From: an uncultured bacterium
GTDB lineage: Bacteria > Planctomycetota > UBA1135 > GCA-002686595
Length of the DNA: 18,638 nucleotides
Direction of reading: 5' to 3'
Assembly: GCA_902826945.1 (NCBI GenBank)
Contig: CADEGS010000029.1
Span: forward strand, 1 to 18,638
This document shows, piece by piece, positions 6,336 through 14,256 of the stretch. Below the pieces are notes generated by a model. It was not told the origin of the DNA and searched no databases. It was given only the letters and a program-made list of their open reading frames with translations. Both the position numbers and the translations under genes were made by a program. Position 1 is the first letter of the stretch, and the number at the start of each line of letters is the position of its first letter.

Positions 6336-8937
6336 GGACTGGCGGCGCGTGCGGGCCGCCTTCGAGCGGGCGCTCGAGCTGGACGAGCCCGCGCGCGGGC
6401 CGTACCTGGAGAACGCGCTCGACACCGAGGCGCTGCGGCGCGAGGCGCGCGCGCTCCTGCGCGCGGACGCCGTGCGCGACGACTTCCTCGTGCCGCCGCC
6501 GGCGCCCGAGCCGCGCGCGCGCGTCGGCACCTCCATCGGCCCCTTCCGCATCGTGCGCTGGATCGCGAGCGGCGGCATGGCGGCGGTCTACGAGGCCGAG
6601 CAGGCGAGCCCGCGCCGCCGCGTGGCGCTGAAGGTGCTGCCGCCGACCGCCTCGGAGGCGATGCTGCGCCGCTTCCGGGCCGAGGCGGACCTGCTGGCGC
6701 GCTTGCGCCACCCCGGGATCGCGCAGGTCTTCGAGGCCGGCGCCGAGCCGCTCGAGCAGGCCGGCGAGCGCTTCGAGGTGCCCTGGTTCGCGATGGAGCT
6801 CGTGCCCGGCGCGCGCAGCGTGATCCGCTACGCGCTCGAGGAAGGCCTCGACCTCGAGGCGCGCACGCGGCTCTTCGCGCGCGTCTGCAACGCCGTGCAC
6901 CACGGCCACCGCCACGGCGTGCTGCACCGCGACCTGAAGCCGGCCAACCTGCTCGTGGACGAGGACGGCAACCCGAAGGTGATCGACTTCGGCGTGGCCA
7001 AGGCGCTCGACGGCGACGCCGAGCGCGCCGAGCGCACGCGCCACGGCGAGCTGCTCGGCACGCTGCGCTACATGAGCCCCGAGCAGCTCGCCGCGCGCGA
7101 GGACGGCGTGGACGTGCGCACGGACGTCTACGCGCTCGGGATCGTGCTGCACGAGCTCGTGTGCGACGGCGAGGCGGCCTTCGCGGTGGACGGCCTGTCC
7201 CTGGCGGAGGCCTGCCGCCGCCTCGAGAGCGAGGACCCGCCGCCGCCGAGCCGGCGCCGCGCCGAGCTGCCGCGCGAGATCGACTGGATCGTCGCCAAGG
7301 CGACGGCGAAGGAGCGCGGCGCGCGCTACGCGAGCGCGGCGGAGCTGGCCGAGGAGCTCGCGCGCCTGTGGCGCCACGAGCCCGTGCGCGCCGGCCCGCC
7401 GGGCGCGCTCTACCAGCTCCGGAAGCTCGTGCGCCGCCACCGCAAGGCGGTCGCGGCCGGGCTGGTGGTGCTCGTCGCCGCGCTGGTCGCGCTGGTCGGC
7501 ACGACCTGGGGCCTCGTGCGCGCGCGGCGCGCGGAGGCGTCGGCGCGCGCGGACCGCGGCCGCGCCGTCGAGCAGGCCGCGAAGTCCGAGGCGATGGTCG
7601 ACTTCCTGGTCGACGTCCTCGCGGCGCCGCACCCCGGCAGCCGGGGGCGCGAGGTGCGCGTGGCCGAGGCGTTGCTCGCGGCGAGCGAGGCCTACCGCGA
7701 GCGCTTCGCCGACGACCCGCTCCTGCAGGCGCGCCTGGCCGCCGCGCTGGGCGAGGTCTACCACGGCCTCGGCATGACCGACGAGGCGGTGCGCGAGCAC
7801 GAGCAGGCGATCCAGGTGGTCAGCCGCGAGCGCGGCCCGCTCGACCCCGAGGTCGGGCGCCTGTACGGCGACCTCGGCTCGGTGCAGCTCGTCGCCGGGC
7901 GGTTGCAAGAGGCCGAGCGCTCGTTCGAGCGCTCGCTCGCGGCGGCCGAGGCCAGCGCGGGGCCCGACGGCGCGGCGGCGCACGAGGCGCGCGCCGGCAT
8001 CGGTCGCGTGCGGCTGGCGCAGCGGCGCACGCCCGAGGCGCTGGCGCTCCTGCGCCCGGCGACGGACGGCCTCGCGCGCACGCTCGGGCCCGGGTCGGAG
8101 CGCACGCTGCTCGCGCAGAACGCGCTGGCCGGCGTGCTGCACGAGGCGGGCCGCCTGAACGAGGCCGAGGCGCTCTACCGCACGGCGCTCGAGGGGCTGC
8201 TCGAGCGCGTCGGGCCCGACCACCCCGAGGTGCTGCGCCTGCGCTTCAACCTGGGCATGCTCGCGCACAGCCGCGGGCGCGCCGACGAGGCGATCGCGCT
8301 CTTCCGCGAGCTGCTCGAGGCGCGCCGCCGCACGCTCGGCGAGAGCCACCCCGACACGCTCGCGGTCGTCGGCAACCTGATCGCGATGCTGACGCTGGCC
8401 GAGCGACAGGACGAGGCCTGGGAGCTCGCCGACGCGTCGGTCGAGGCGATGCGCCGCGCGCTGCCCGAGGAGCACCCGGTGCTGCTCGCGACCTCGGTGA
8501 CGCTCGGCACGCTCGAGAGCCGGCGCGGCAACGCGGCGCGCGCCGAGGAGCTGTGGCGCGGCGTGCACGCGGTGCGCGAGCGCACGCTCGGGCCGGCCAG
8601 CCCGGCGACCCTGACGCCGCTCTACGAGCTCGCGCGCCTGGCGCGCGTGACCGGCCGCCTGGAAGAGGCCGAGGCGCTCGCGACGCGCGGCTTCGAGCTC
8701 TCCTACGGCGTCCTGCCCGCGCACGACCCGCACGCCTTCGAGTTCCTGCGCGAGCTCGGCTGGACGCTGCTCGAAGCGGAGCGCTACGACGAGGCCGAGG
8801 CGCTCCTGCTCGAGAGCCTGCCGCTCTTCGAGGCGCTCCCCGGCGGCAGCCAGGGCGGCGGCCCGCAGGCGCAGCTCGCGCTGCTCTACGAGCGCACCGG
8901 CGACGAGGGCGAGGCCGCGCGCTGGCGCGCGCGGTAG
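6319..8937 (+). CDS. Receptor-type Ser/Thr protein kinase with TPR extracellular domain
   Basis: The protein has 872 residues and starts with a GTG inside the sigma gene (17-bp overlap). The N-terminal 65 residues are helical. The kinase domain (about 73-350) carries the glycine loop IASGGMAAVY, VALKVL with ATP-binding Lys105, HRDLKPANLL with catalytic Asp205, DFG with Asp223, and GTLRYMSPEQ with TDVYALGIVLHEL. All catalytic residues are present, so it should be active. One transmembrane helix (about 377-400, AAGLVVLVAALVALVGTTWG) separates it from a region of some 470 residues rich in tetratricopeptide repeats, such as AALGEVYHGLGMTDEAVREH, NALAGVLHEAGRLNEAEALY and FNLGMLAHSRGRADEAIALF. The TPRs would lie outside the membrane and bind a protein or peptide signal. 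The kinase probably phosphorylates the partner sigma factor or a related target. No ribosome site is seen at the GTG, in keeping with coupling. Confidence 0.95.
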   Translation: MKKTAEDWRRVRAAFERALELDEPARGPYLENALDTEALRREARALLRADAVRDDFLVPPPAPEPRARVGTSIGPFRIVRWIASGGMAAVYEAEQASPRRRVALKVLPPTASEAMLRRFRAEADLLARLRHPGIAQVFEAGAEPLEQAGERFEVPWFAMELVPGARSVIRYALEEGLDLEARTRLFARVCNAVHHGHRHGVLHRDLKPANLLVDEDGNPKVIDFGVAKALDGDAERAERTRHGELLGTLRYMSPEQLAAREDGVDVRTDVYALGIVLHELVCDGEAAFAVDGLSLAEACRRLESEDPPPPSRRRAELPREIDWIVAKATAKERGARYASAAELAEELARLWRHEPVRAGPPGALYQLRKLVRRHRKAVAAGLVVLVAALVALVGTTWGLVRARRAEASARADRGRAVEQAAKSEAMVDFLVDVLAAPHPGSRGREVRVAEALLAASEAYRERFADDPLLQARLAAALGEVYHGLGMTDEAVREHEQAIQVVSRERGPLDPEVGRLYGDLGSVQLVAGRLQEAERSFERSLAAAEASAGPDGAAAHEARAGIGRVRLAQRRTPEALALLRPATDGLARTLGPGSERTLLAQNALAGVLHEAGRLNEAEALYRTALEGLLERVGPDHPEVLRLRFNLGMLAHSRGRADEAIALFRELLEARRRTLGESHPDTLAVVGNLIAMLTLAERQDEAWELADASVEAMRRALPEEHPVLLATSVTLGTLESRRGNAARAEELWRGVHAVRERTLGPASPATLTPLYELARLARVTGRLEEAEALATRGFELSYGVLPAHDPHAFEFLRELGWTLLEAERYDEAEALLLESLPLFEALPGGSQGGGPQAQLALLYERTGDEGEAARWRAR

Positions 8938-9022
8938 CGGCTCGCCCGAGGCGCACGGGAGGACCCGAGGGGGATCGCGGTCGAGAGTGGGGAGGACCGA
9001 CCCCGCCGTCGCGGCGCGGGCC

Positions 9023-9028
9023 TAAACT
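9023..9028 (+). promoter_or_regulatory. Candidate leaderless -10 element (TAAACT)
   Basis: TAAACT is followed by six bases (GGGCCA) and the ATG at 9035. There is no Shine-Dalgarno. Transcription would start on or beside the A of the ATG. It is one of the few AT-rich spots in the 97-bp gap after the kinase gene. No -35 is recognisable. Confidence 0.55.
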
Positions 9029-9034
9029 GGGCCA

Positions 9035-10525
9035 ATGCAACGCTTGCCCGCGCCGCGCTCGCTCCTCGCTCCCCTGGTCCTGGCTTTCGCCGCGGCGAGC
9101 GCGTCGGCGCAGGTGCGCGTGCGGCAGGCGCCGGCTCCCGATGCGCACGATCCGGCGGTGGCGTTCCTCGCGCCCTACGGGCTGGAGCACTTCCACCCGC
9201 AGACCGTCACGGCGCTCTCGGCCTTCCTGCGCGCGCGACAGAGCTTCGAGGTCGGGCGCTACGGCGAGGCGCAGGGCATCCTCGACGCGCTCTGGGCGCA
9301 GCATCCCGTCGGCGCGACGAGCTGGGGCAACCTGCCGACGCAGACGCTCGGGCTCAACCTCGGCGTGCCGCCGGCGTACTACGGGCTGCGCATGCTGACC
9401 GACGCGACGGACTGGCACGTGGCCCACCCCGGTGCCGGGCCCGCGCTGCGCACGGCGCGGCTGACCGTGCTGCTCGTCGGGCACTCGAGCGGCGTCGAGC
9501 CGCGCTCGCTGGCGGAGCTCCTGCAGGGCACGGGCGTCCAGGTCGAGCACGCGCTCGACCCGCTCTTGCTCGCCGACGGCTCGGCGGTCGTGCACCGCTC
9601 GCTGCGGCTCTTCCAGGACTACGTCCTGGCCATGACGGGCGGAGCGCTCGCGATCGAGACGCGCGTGGTCCACCTGCCCGAGGTGAGCCTCCCGGTGCAG
9701 GCGAGCGCGCTCTCGCTCGGCCTCTACACCGCGTCGCCGGCAGACGCGAGCCAGGTCTGGCCGTCGGTGCCCGACGAGGTGCGCGAGGAGACCGACTGGT
9801 GGTGGCTGATCTATCCCTCGCACGTGCCCGAGCAGTACCCCGACTTCCAGGACGCCGAGTTCATCACGGGCGGGATGGGCGCCGGCGCGCACTCCGCCTC
9901 GCCGCTGTTCCTGATCGACGACCGCTGGCTCGTGCGCAAGCCGCCGCACCTGGGCGACGGTCCGTACTCCGCCGTCGAGCGCGAGGTCTACCTGCCGCAG
10001 TGGCTGCAGCACGAGTTCTTCCACCACCTGTTCCGGACGTACCCGCAGCTCGGGCTGGAGACGACGCCGCACCAGTGGTTCGACCTCGGCACCTGGCCGG
10101 CGGACTTCGTCGGGCGCTACGAGGCCGACTACTACCACGAGGCGCTGGTCAAGCGCCTCCAGGGCGCGACCCCGCCGCTCGTCGCGGGCCTGCGCTACTC
10201 CACCGTCGGCGCGCCGTGGGAGGCGTTCCAGATCGCCGACCTGATCGGTGCCTACCAGCGCAGCCCCGTGCAGAACCCCTGGCACGTCGGCGCGATCCAG
10301 CTCTCGCCGCAGCTCGAGTGGCAGAACCTGGCCGGCGTGGACTGGAACCTGCAGGACGACCTCGCGCACGGGCGGCTCCTGACGGGCCCGGACTGCCCGT
10401 ACTTCGGCTCGTGGAGCGGGAAGCGCTTCGAGCTCGTGCTCGAGCGCGACGCGCTCGGCGACCTGACCCCGGCGCTGCGCGGCTTCGCCTTCAACGGCGA
10501 GCTGTACGCGCGGCTTGGTCCCTGA
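9035..10525 (+). CDS. Secreted protein of unknown function with HEFFHH zincin-like motif
   Basis: The protein has 496 residues. Residues 1-25 are a signal peptide ending ASASA before Gln. I do not recognise the family. QWLQHEFFHHLF holds a consensus HExxH (His326, Glu327, His330) as in zinc metallopeptidases. Downstream acidic candidates for a third ligand are Glu363 in RYEADYYHE or Glu342. Residues around 254-300 are aromatic and proline-rich (TDWWWLIYPSHVPEQYP). A possible Rossmann-like strand-turn, LTVLLVGHSSG, lies at about 145-155. The motif is one match in a protein without known homology to me, so peptidase activity is an inference. The gene is monocistronic. It follows the kinase gene by 97 bp and ends 22 bp from the convergent beta-helix gene. 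Confidence 0.8.
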   Translation: MQRLPAPRSLLAPLVLAFAAASASAQVRVRQAPAPDAHDPAVAFLAPYGLEHFHPQTVTALSAFLRARQSFEVGRYGEAQGILDALWAQHPVGATSWGNLPTQTLGLNLGVPPAYYGLRMLTDATDWHVAHPGAGPALRTARLTVLLVGHSSGVEPRSLAELLQGTGVQVEHALDPLLLADGSAVVHRSLRLFQDYVLAMTGGALAIETRVVHLPEVSLPVQASALSLGLYTASPADASQVWPSVPDEVREETDWWWLIYPSHVPEQYPDFQDAEFITGGMGAGAHSASPLFLIDDRWLVRKPPHLGDGPYSAVEREVYLPQWLQHEFFHHLFRTYPQLGLETTPHQWFDLGTWPADFVGRYEADYYHEALVKRLQGATPPLVAGLRYSTVGAPWEAFQIADLIGAYQRSPVQNPWHVGAIQLSPQLEWQNLAGVDWNLQDDLAHGRLLTGPDCPYFGSWSGKRFELVLERDALGDLTPALRGFAFNGELYARLGP

Positions 10526-10547
10526 GCGACCTGCCGCGCGCAGCGGG

Positions 10548-11876
10548 CTAGCGCACGATCAAGACGCTGCCGCCCGTCAGGAAGGCGTTGGCGAGCTCGT
10601 CGAAGAGCAGGCCCTGGGCGAAGCGCGCGAGGAAGGGCTCGCCCAGCATCGCCGGCGGCACGGGCACGTCCTTCTCGAGGACGCCGCCGGCCGGGATCGT
10701 CCCCTCGTCGATGAAGGTCATCGGGGGCGCGGTGAGCCGGACGCCGAAGTAGAGCGGGAAGGAGACCCCGTCCGGCCGATCCGAGAAGACGCTGAACACG
10801 AACCAGCCGGGCTGTCCCTCCACGCTCAGGTGGTAGGTGCCGCCCGCCGCAGCGGGTGCGTCGATGCGGTAGGCAAAGGCCGGGATCGGCGTGATCGTGA
10901 CGGTCCCGCTGAAGGGCTCTCCCGCCGGGCCGTCGGGGCAGGGGAAGGGCGCCGGCGTGCCGTAGCAAGGGTTGAGGAAGATGCCGCCGACCTGGCCCGG
11001 GCCTGGCGTGAGGGTCGAGTCCAGGCTCTCGGCGGTCGATCCCGCGTCGACGACCAGCGCCGTGCCGCCAGGCTTCGGGGTCACGCACTGGAAGAAGTTC
11101 GGGAACATCGGCCAGCACCAGGCCGTCTGGCTCGGAGCACCGCCGGCGAACGAGCAGCCGGCAGCGAAGAGCTGCGAGTCCTCGAGCTCCATCCCGCGGC
11201 CGCCCTCCTGGTTCGTCGGCCAGGTGGTGAACGGGTTGCTGGGCATGGTCGCGTGCCCGCGGGGGCCGATGAACTCGCTCTGGTAGGCCTGCACCGAGGA
11301 GCGAATCGCGCGGAACGCGGCACGCGGTCCGTACGGGAAGAAGGGGTTGTCCGGGCGGCCCTCGGCCGAGACCGTGCAGCCCTGGACGACGACGTTCTCG
11401 CAGTCCACGCACTCGATGGACCGGAGTTCCCCATCAGCGGCGGAGCTCACGGATTTGCCCGCGAAGGTGCAGTCCTCGAGCCAGACCGTCCCCGCGGAAC
11501 TCTGGAGGGTGACGAGCGCGGGGTTCGCGTTGTTCACCAGGCGGAAATCGAGGTTGCGCAGCACCGCGCTCTGGAGCGCGCCGATCGAGCGGATGAGCAC
11601 CGCATTGCGGATCGTGGGCCGCGGCGAGCCGCTGCCGAACACGATCAGGTCCTTCGACTCCCAGGTGAAGCCGGCGTACACGCCGGGGCGCACCTCGATC
11701 GCGTCCCCGGAGCGGGCCGCATCGATGGCGGGCTGGATGGTCGTGAAGTCCCCGCCGCCCGAGGCATCCACGACCCAGAGGGTGCTCGGGACGGGGACTG
11801 GGCTCTCTTCCTTGTAGAGACCGAGCTGACCTTGCAGGGGTGCCAGGACGAGCAGCGTGAGCGCGACGAGCGACAT
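10548..11876 (-). CDS. Secreted right-handed beta-helix protein with shared C-terminal module
   Basis: The protein has 442 residues with a short hydrophobic signal at 1-18. Residues 33-68 (LWVVDASGGGDFTTIQPAID, then GDAIEVRPGVYAG) are the typical start of parallel beta-helix (pectate-lyase-like/NosD-like) proteins. Turns such as AVLRNLDFRLVN, VWLEDCTFAG, VVVQGCTV and LFAAGCSFAGG continue to about 250. Many paired cysteines (135, 156, 159, 167, 241, 254, 264, 304, 313) suggest disulfides outside the cytoplasm. From about 335 a beta-sandwich-like tail follows, with YHLSVEGQPGWFVF, then EGTIPAGGVLEKDVPVP and a final LTGGSVLIVR. It is a paralogue in architecture of the protein at 14255-15532. The start is fixed by GGAGGT (11883-11888) 6 nt before the ATG. 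No catalytic residues can be assigned. A surface polysaccharide-binding or structural role is possible. Confidence 0.88.
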   Translation of the reverse strand: MSLVALTLLVLAPLQGQLGLYKEESPVPVPSTLWVVDASGGGDFTTIQPAIDAARSGDAIEVRPGVYAGFTWESKDLIVFGSGSPRPTIRNAVLIRSIGALQSAVLRNLDFRLVNNANPALVTLQSSAGTVWLEDCTFAGKSVSSAADGELRSIECVDCENVVVQGCTVSAEGRPDNPFFPYGPRAAFRAIRSSVQAYQSEFIGPRGHATMPSNPFTTWPTNQEGGRGMELEDSQLFAAGCSFAGGAPSQTAWCWPMFPNFFQCVTPKPGGTALVVDAGSTAESLDSTLTPGPGQVGGIFLNPCYGTPAPFPCPDGPAGEPFSGTVTITPIPAFAYRIDAPAAAGGTYHLSVEGQPGWFVFSVFSDRPDGVSFPLYFGVRLTAPPMTFIDEGTIPAGGVLEKDVPVPPAMLGEPFLARFAQGLLFDELANAFLTGGSVLIVR

Positions 11877-11893
11877 GACCGTACCTCCGTGCC

Positions 11894-11903
11894 TCCAATT
11901 GGA
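11894..11903. promoter_or_regulatory. Palindrome TCCAATTGGA in a divergent intergenic region
   Basis: A perfect 10-nt palindrome with an AATT centre lies in the 123-bp region between the beta-helix gene (start 11876) and the SGNH gene (start 12000). It sits just upstream of the Shine-Dalgarno of the former. It is AT-rich against its surroundings, so an operator or a promoter part is plausible. A TTGGAC -35-like string lies further upstream on the minus strand, without a clear -10. Confidence 0.35.
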
Positions 11904-11987
11904 TCTCCCGGTCCGCAAGAGCGCAAAGGCTGTCCAAGCGCCTTCCTGGTCAGGGTTACGCCCCGAGCCGCCGCGTGCGATCCCGCG

Positions 11988-11993
11988 TATCCT
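11988..11993 (+). promoter_or_regulatory. Candidate leaderless -10 element (TATCCT) of the SGNH gene
   Basis: TATCCT is followed by six bases (CCTGCC) and a GTG at 12000 that is in frame with the SGNH protein. No Shine-Dalgarno precedes this GTG. The spacing equals that at 9023 and 14211. The element also supports choosing 12000 as the start. Confidence 0.5.
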
Positions 11994-11999
11994 CCTGCC

Positions 12000-13529
12000 G
12001 TGCAGCGGGACGTCGCTCGAGCCGGGTCGACCGGCCCTTTCGCGGACCCCGGAGCGTCCGCCGGCGGCGTGCGTGAGCGCGGCGCGCGCGCGAGCGTCGT
12101 CCGCAGCCTCCTGCTCCTGGGCGCATGCGCGGCCGGAGCCCTCGCCGCGCGCGCGTGGTCCGCGCGCTTCGGGCCGCTGCAGCACATCCTCGGCCGCGGC
12201 GTCGCGGCCGCGGTGCTCGCCCTGCTCGTCGCGTCGCTCGGCGCGGAGCTCTGGGCGCTGGCGCGCGAGTGGCGCGCTCCGCGGGCCGGCGGCGCGCCGG
12301 CGCTGCGCTGGGCGGTGCACGTCGCGTTCTGGACGTGCGTGCTGCAGATCGCGTGGCTCGATCCCTTCCGCACGACCCTGTTCCAGGCGCTGGCCGCGGT
12401 CGGCGCGGGCGTGTTCGCGGCGGGGCTGCTCGGCGTGCGCGCGCTGGGGCAGCGCTGGCCCGTGCGAGCGGTGACGCGCCTCGAGGTGCTTTCGACGGTC
12501 GCGCTCGTCGTCGGCGTGGGCGGCGAGCTCACCGCGCGCGTGGTCGCCCGGGTCCGACCCTCGCCCCTCCTGCTCGTCGAGCGCTCCGGGCCGATCGAGG
12601 AGATGGAGGCGAGCCGTTTCCCGGCCGGCAAGGAGCACTACGGCTCGCGCTGCAACTCCCGCGGCTACCTCGACGGCGAGCCCGATCCGAGCGTGCGCCC
12701 CTTCGCCGCCGTGATCGGCGACTCGTTCGGCTTCTGCTGCGTCGGGCACGAGGACCACTACGCGAGCGTGGCCGAGCGGCGCCTGGGCCGCGGCGAGCTC
12801 TACGACATGGGCATCGTCGGCGTCGGCGCCGACGTCTACCTGGCGATGCTCGAGCGCGAGGCGCTCGCGCTTCGCCCCGATGTGGTCGTCATCGCGCTGT
12901 TCCTCGGCAACGACGTGCCGGAGCGTCCTCCCGAGCCCGAGCCCCCGGGGCTGCGCGGCCTGCTCGCGCGCGACTCGCTGCGCTCGCTCGCGTATGTGCG
13001 CCGCCTGGCGGCGCTCTCGCTCGCGTGGCGGCGCGCGGACGCGCACGAGCGGGGCGACGCCCCGTGGCGCGAGGATCCGCTGCTCGAGCCGCCGGGCTTC
13101 TCCGAGGAGACGTTCCTCGACATCGAGGTGCGGCGCGCGCGCGTCATCGCGCAGGAGACCTCCGTCGACCCGGTCCGAACCCTCGTGCCCGTCCTCGAGG
13201 ACATCGTCGCGGTCGCCGGCCCGGTCCCCGTCCTGTTCCTGCTGATCCCCGACGAGTTCCAGGTCGAGGACGAGGTGTGGGAGCGGGTGGCGAGCGCGCT
13301 CGGCCGCGAGGGCCTCGACCGCGACCGGGTGCAGCGCCTGCTGCGCGCCGCGTTCGACGAGCGCGGCTGGCGTTACCTCGACCTCCTGCCCGCGCTGCGC
13401 GCCGTGCCGCCTCTGGCCGACGGACGCCGGCACGTCTACCACCTGCGCGACACGCACTTCAACAAGCGCGGCTGCGAGGTCGCGGGGAACGCGCTGGCGG
13501 ACGCGCTCGCGCCCTGGTGGGGCGGGTAG
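12000..13529 (+). CDS. Membrane-anchored SGNH-family hydrolase
   Basis: From the GTG at 12000 the protein has 509 residues. Five hydrophobic helices are visible (about 35-52, 66-86, 102-120, 126-146, 163-182). A soluble SGNH/GDSL domain follows: a pre-block NSRGYLDGE; AAVIGDSFGF with nucleophile Ser242; LFLGNDV with Asn304; and RDTHFNKRGCEVAGN with Asp484 and His486. All catalytic blocks are present. Known relatives act as O-acetyl- or acyl-ester hydrolases or transferases on exported glycans. A role in polysaccharide or envelope modification is inferred. A second in-frame GTG at 12069 would give 486 residues and still keep all helices. The frame is open far upstream to 10515, but that part is the antisense of the beta-helix gene. 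It converges on the HEAT lipoprotein gene with only 6 bp between stops. Confidence 0.85.
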   Translation: MQRDVARAGSTGPFADPGASAGGVRERGARASVVRSLLLLGACAAGALAARAWSARFGPLQHILGRGVAAAVLALLVASLGAELWALAREWRAPRAGGAPALRWAVHVAFWTCVLQIAWLDPFRTTLFQALAAVGAGVFAAGLLGVRALGQRWPVRAVTRLEVLSTVALVVGVGGELTARVVARVRPSPLLLVERSGPIEEMEASRFPAGKEHYGSRCNSRGYLDGEPDPSVRPFAAVIGDSFGFCCVGHEDHYASVAERRLGRGELYDMGIVGVGADVYLAMLEREALALRPDVVVIALFLGNDVPERPPEPEPPGLRGLLARDSLRSLAYVRRLAALSLAWRRADAHERGDAPWREDPLLEPPGFSEETFLDIEVRRARVIAQETSVDPVRTLVPVLEDIVAVAGPVPVLFLLIPDEFQVEDEVWERVASALGREGLDRDRVQRLLRAAFDERGWRYLDLLPALRAVPPLADGRRHVYHLRDTHFNKRGCEVAGNALADALAPWWGG

Positions 13530-13535
13530 GCGCGT

Positions 13536-14204
13536 TCAGCCGCCGCCCAGCGCGGCCTGGGCCGCATCGCGCACGGCGCGGTCGTCGTCGCTCGCTCCCG
13601 GACCGTGCGCGAGCGCCTCGAGCGCCGCGCGCACCTCCGGCGAGGGCTGCACCGCCTGCGCGCGAGCGAGGCCGGCGACGGCCGCGAGGCGGATCGCGAG
13701 CTCGTGCTCGCCGGCCAGCGCGCTCAGCCGGTCGAGCTCGCCGGCCTCGCCCAGCGCGAGCGCCGAGAGCGTGCGCGCCTCGCCCGAGCGCTCGCGCACT
13801 CCGCGCTCGAGCTCGGGCACGGCGCGCGCTCCCTGCTCCAGCAGGATCCACAGCAGCGGCGCGCGCAGCACCTTGGGGAAGCGCTCGAGCGCGAGCCCGT
13901 CGACGAGGGCGCGCAGGTCGTTCGGCGCCTGGAGCCGCAGCGACTCGTAGGCGTCCACGCGGACGTCGACGTCGGGATCGCAGACGACCGCCTGCACCAG
14001 CGCCGGGACGGCGCGATCGGCCCAGCGCGCGTCGACCTGCCCCAGCGCGACGACCGCCATGCGCCGCTCGAACGGCTCTTCGGAGCGCAGATCGGCGAGC
14101 CATCCCTCCGGATCGCGCGCGCAGCCCGCGAGTGGGACGAGCGCGAGCGCCGTGGCGAGCCCGCGCGCGGCGCGCTGCGCCGGCCCTCCAGCCGCCCGAG
14201 CCAT
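13536..14204 (-). CDS. HEAT-repeat lipoprotein
   Basis: The protein has 222 residues. The N-terminus has a positively charged stretch, a hydrophobic core and the lipobox LVPLAGC (Cys28), so it should be lipid-anchored. After it come alternating helices of HEAT/PBS type: FERRMAVVALGQV, DRAVPALVQAVVCDPDVDVRVDAYESLRL, ARTLSALALGEAG, AIRLAAVAGLARA and DRAVRDAAQAALGGG. Such repeats bind proteins; no enzyme motif is seen. The ATG at 14204 lacks a Shine-Dalgarno but has TAGAGT 6 nt upstream. It lies downstream of the second beta-helix gene on the same strand after 50 bp, with a hairpin and its own promoter-like element between, so it is probably transcribed alone. Confidence 0.85.
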   Translation of the reverse strand: MARAAGGPAQRAARGLATALALVPLAGCARDPEGWLADLRSEEPFERRMAVVALGQVDARWADRAVPALVQAVVCDPDVDVRVDAYESLRLQAPNDLRALVDGLALERFPKVLRAPLLWILLEQGARAVPELERGVRERSGEARTLSALALGEAGELDRLSALAGEHELAIRLAAVAGLARAQAVQPSPEVRAALEALAHGPGASDDDRAVRDAAQAALGGG

Positions 14205-14210
14205 TGCGGC

Positions 14211-14216
14211 ACTCTA
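14211..14216 (-). promoter_or_regulatory. Candidate leaderless -10 element (TAGAGT) of the HEAT lipoprotein gene
   Basis: On the minus strand TAGAGT is followed by six bases (GCCGCA) and the ATG at 14204. There is no Shine-Dalgarno. The geometry is identical to that at 9023 and 11988. Confidence 0.55.
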
Positions 14217-14238
14217 GCGAGCGCGCGCGGGGCAGCGC

Positions 14239-14256
14239 GAGGCGACGGTCCGCCTC
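14239..14256 (-). terminator. Hairpin overlapping the stop of the second beta-helix gene
   Basis: GAGGCG and CGCCTC (six pairs) enclose a 6-nt loop. The right arm overlaps the TGA at 14255-14257. It precedes the promoter-like element of the HEAT gene by about 25 nt on the minus strand. No T-tract is present, so it is a modest terminator candidate. Confidence 0.4.

Noticed and set aside
5941..8733. A 930-codon open frame on the minus strand opposite the sigma and kinase genes
   Set aside because: It is Arg/Leu/Ala/His-biased without motifs, and lies fully antisense to two well-supported genes.
10526..10547. Possible bidirectional terminator between the convergent genes at 10525/10548
   Set aside because: Only a four-pair CTGC/GCAG stem is visible in 22 bp, too weak to call.
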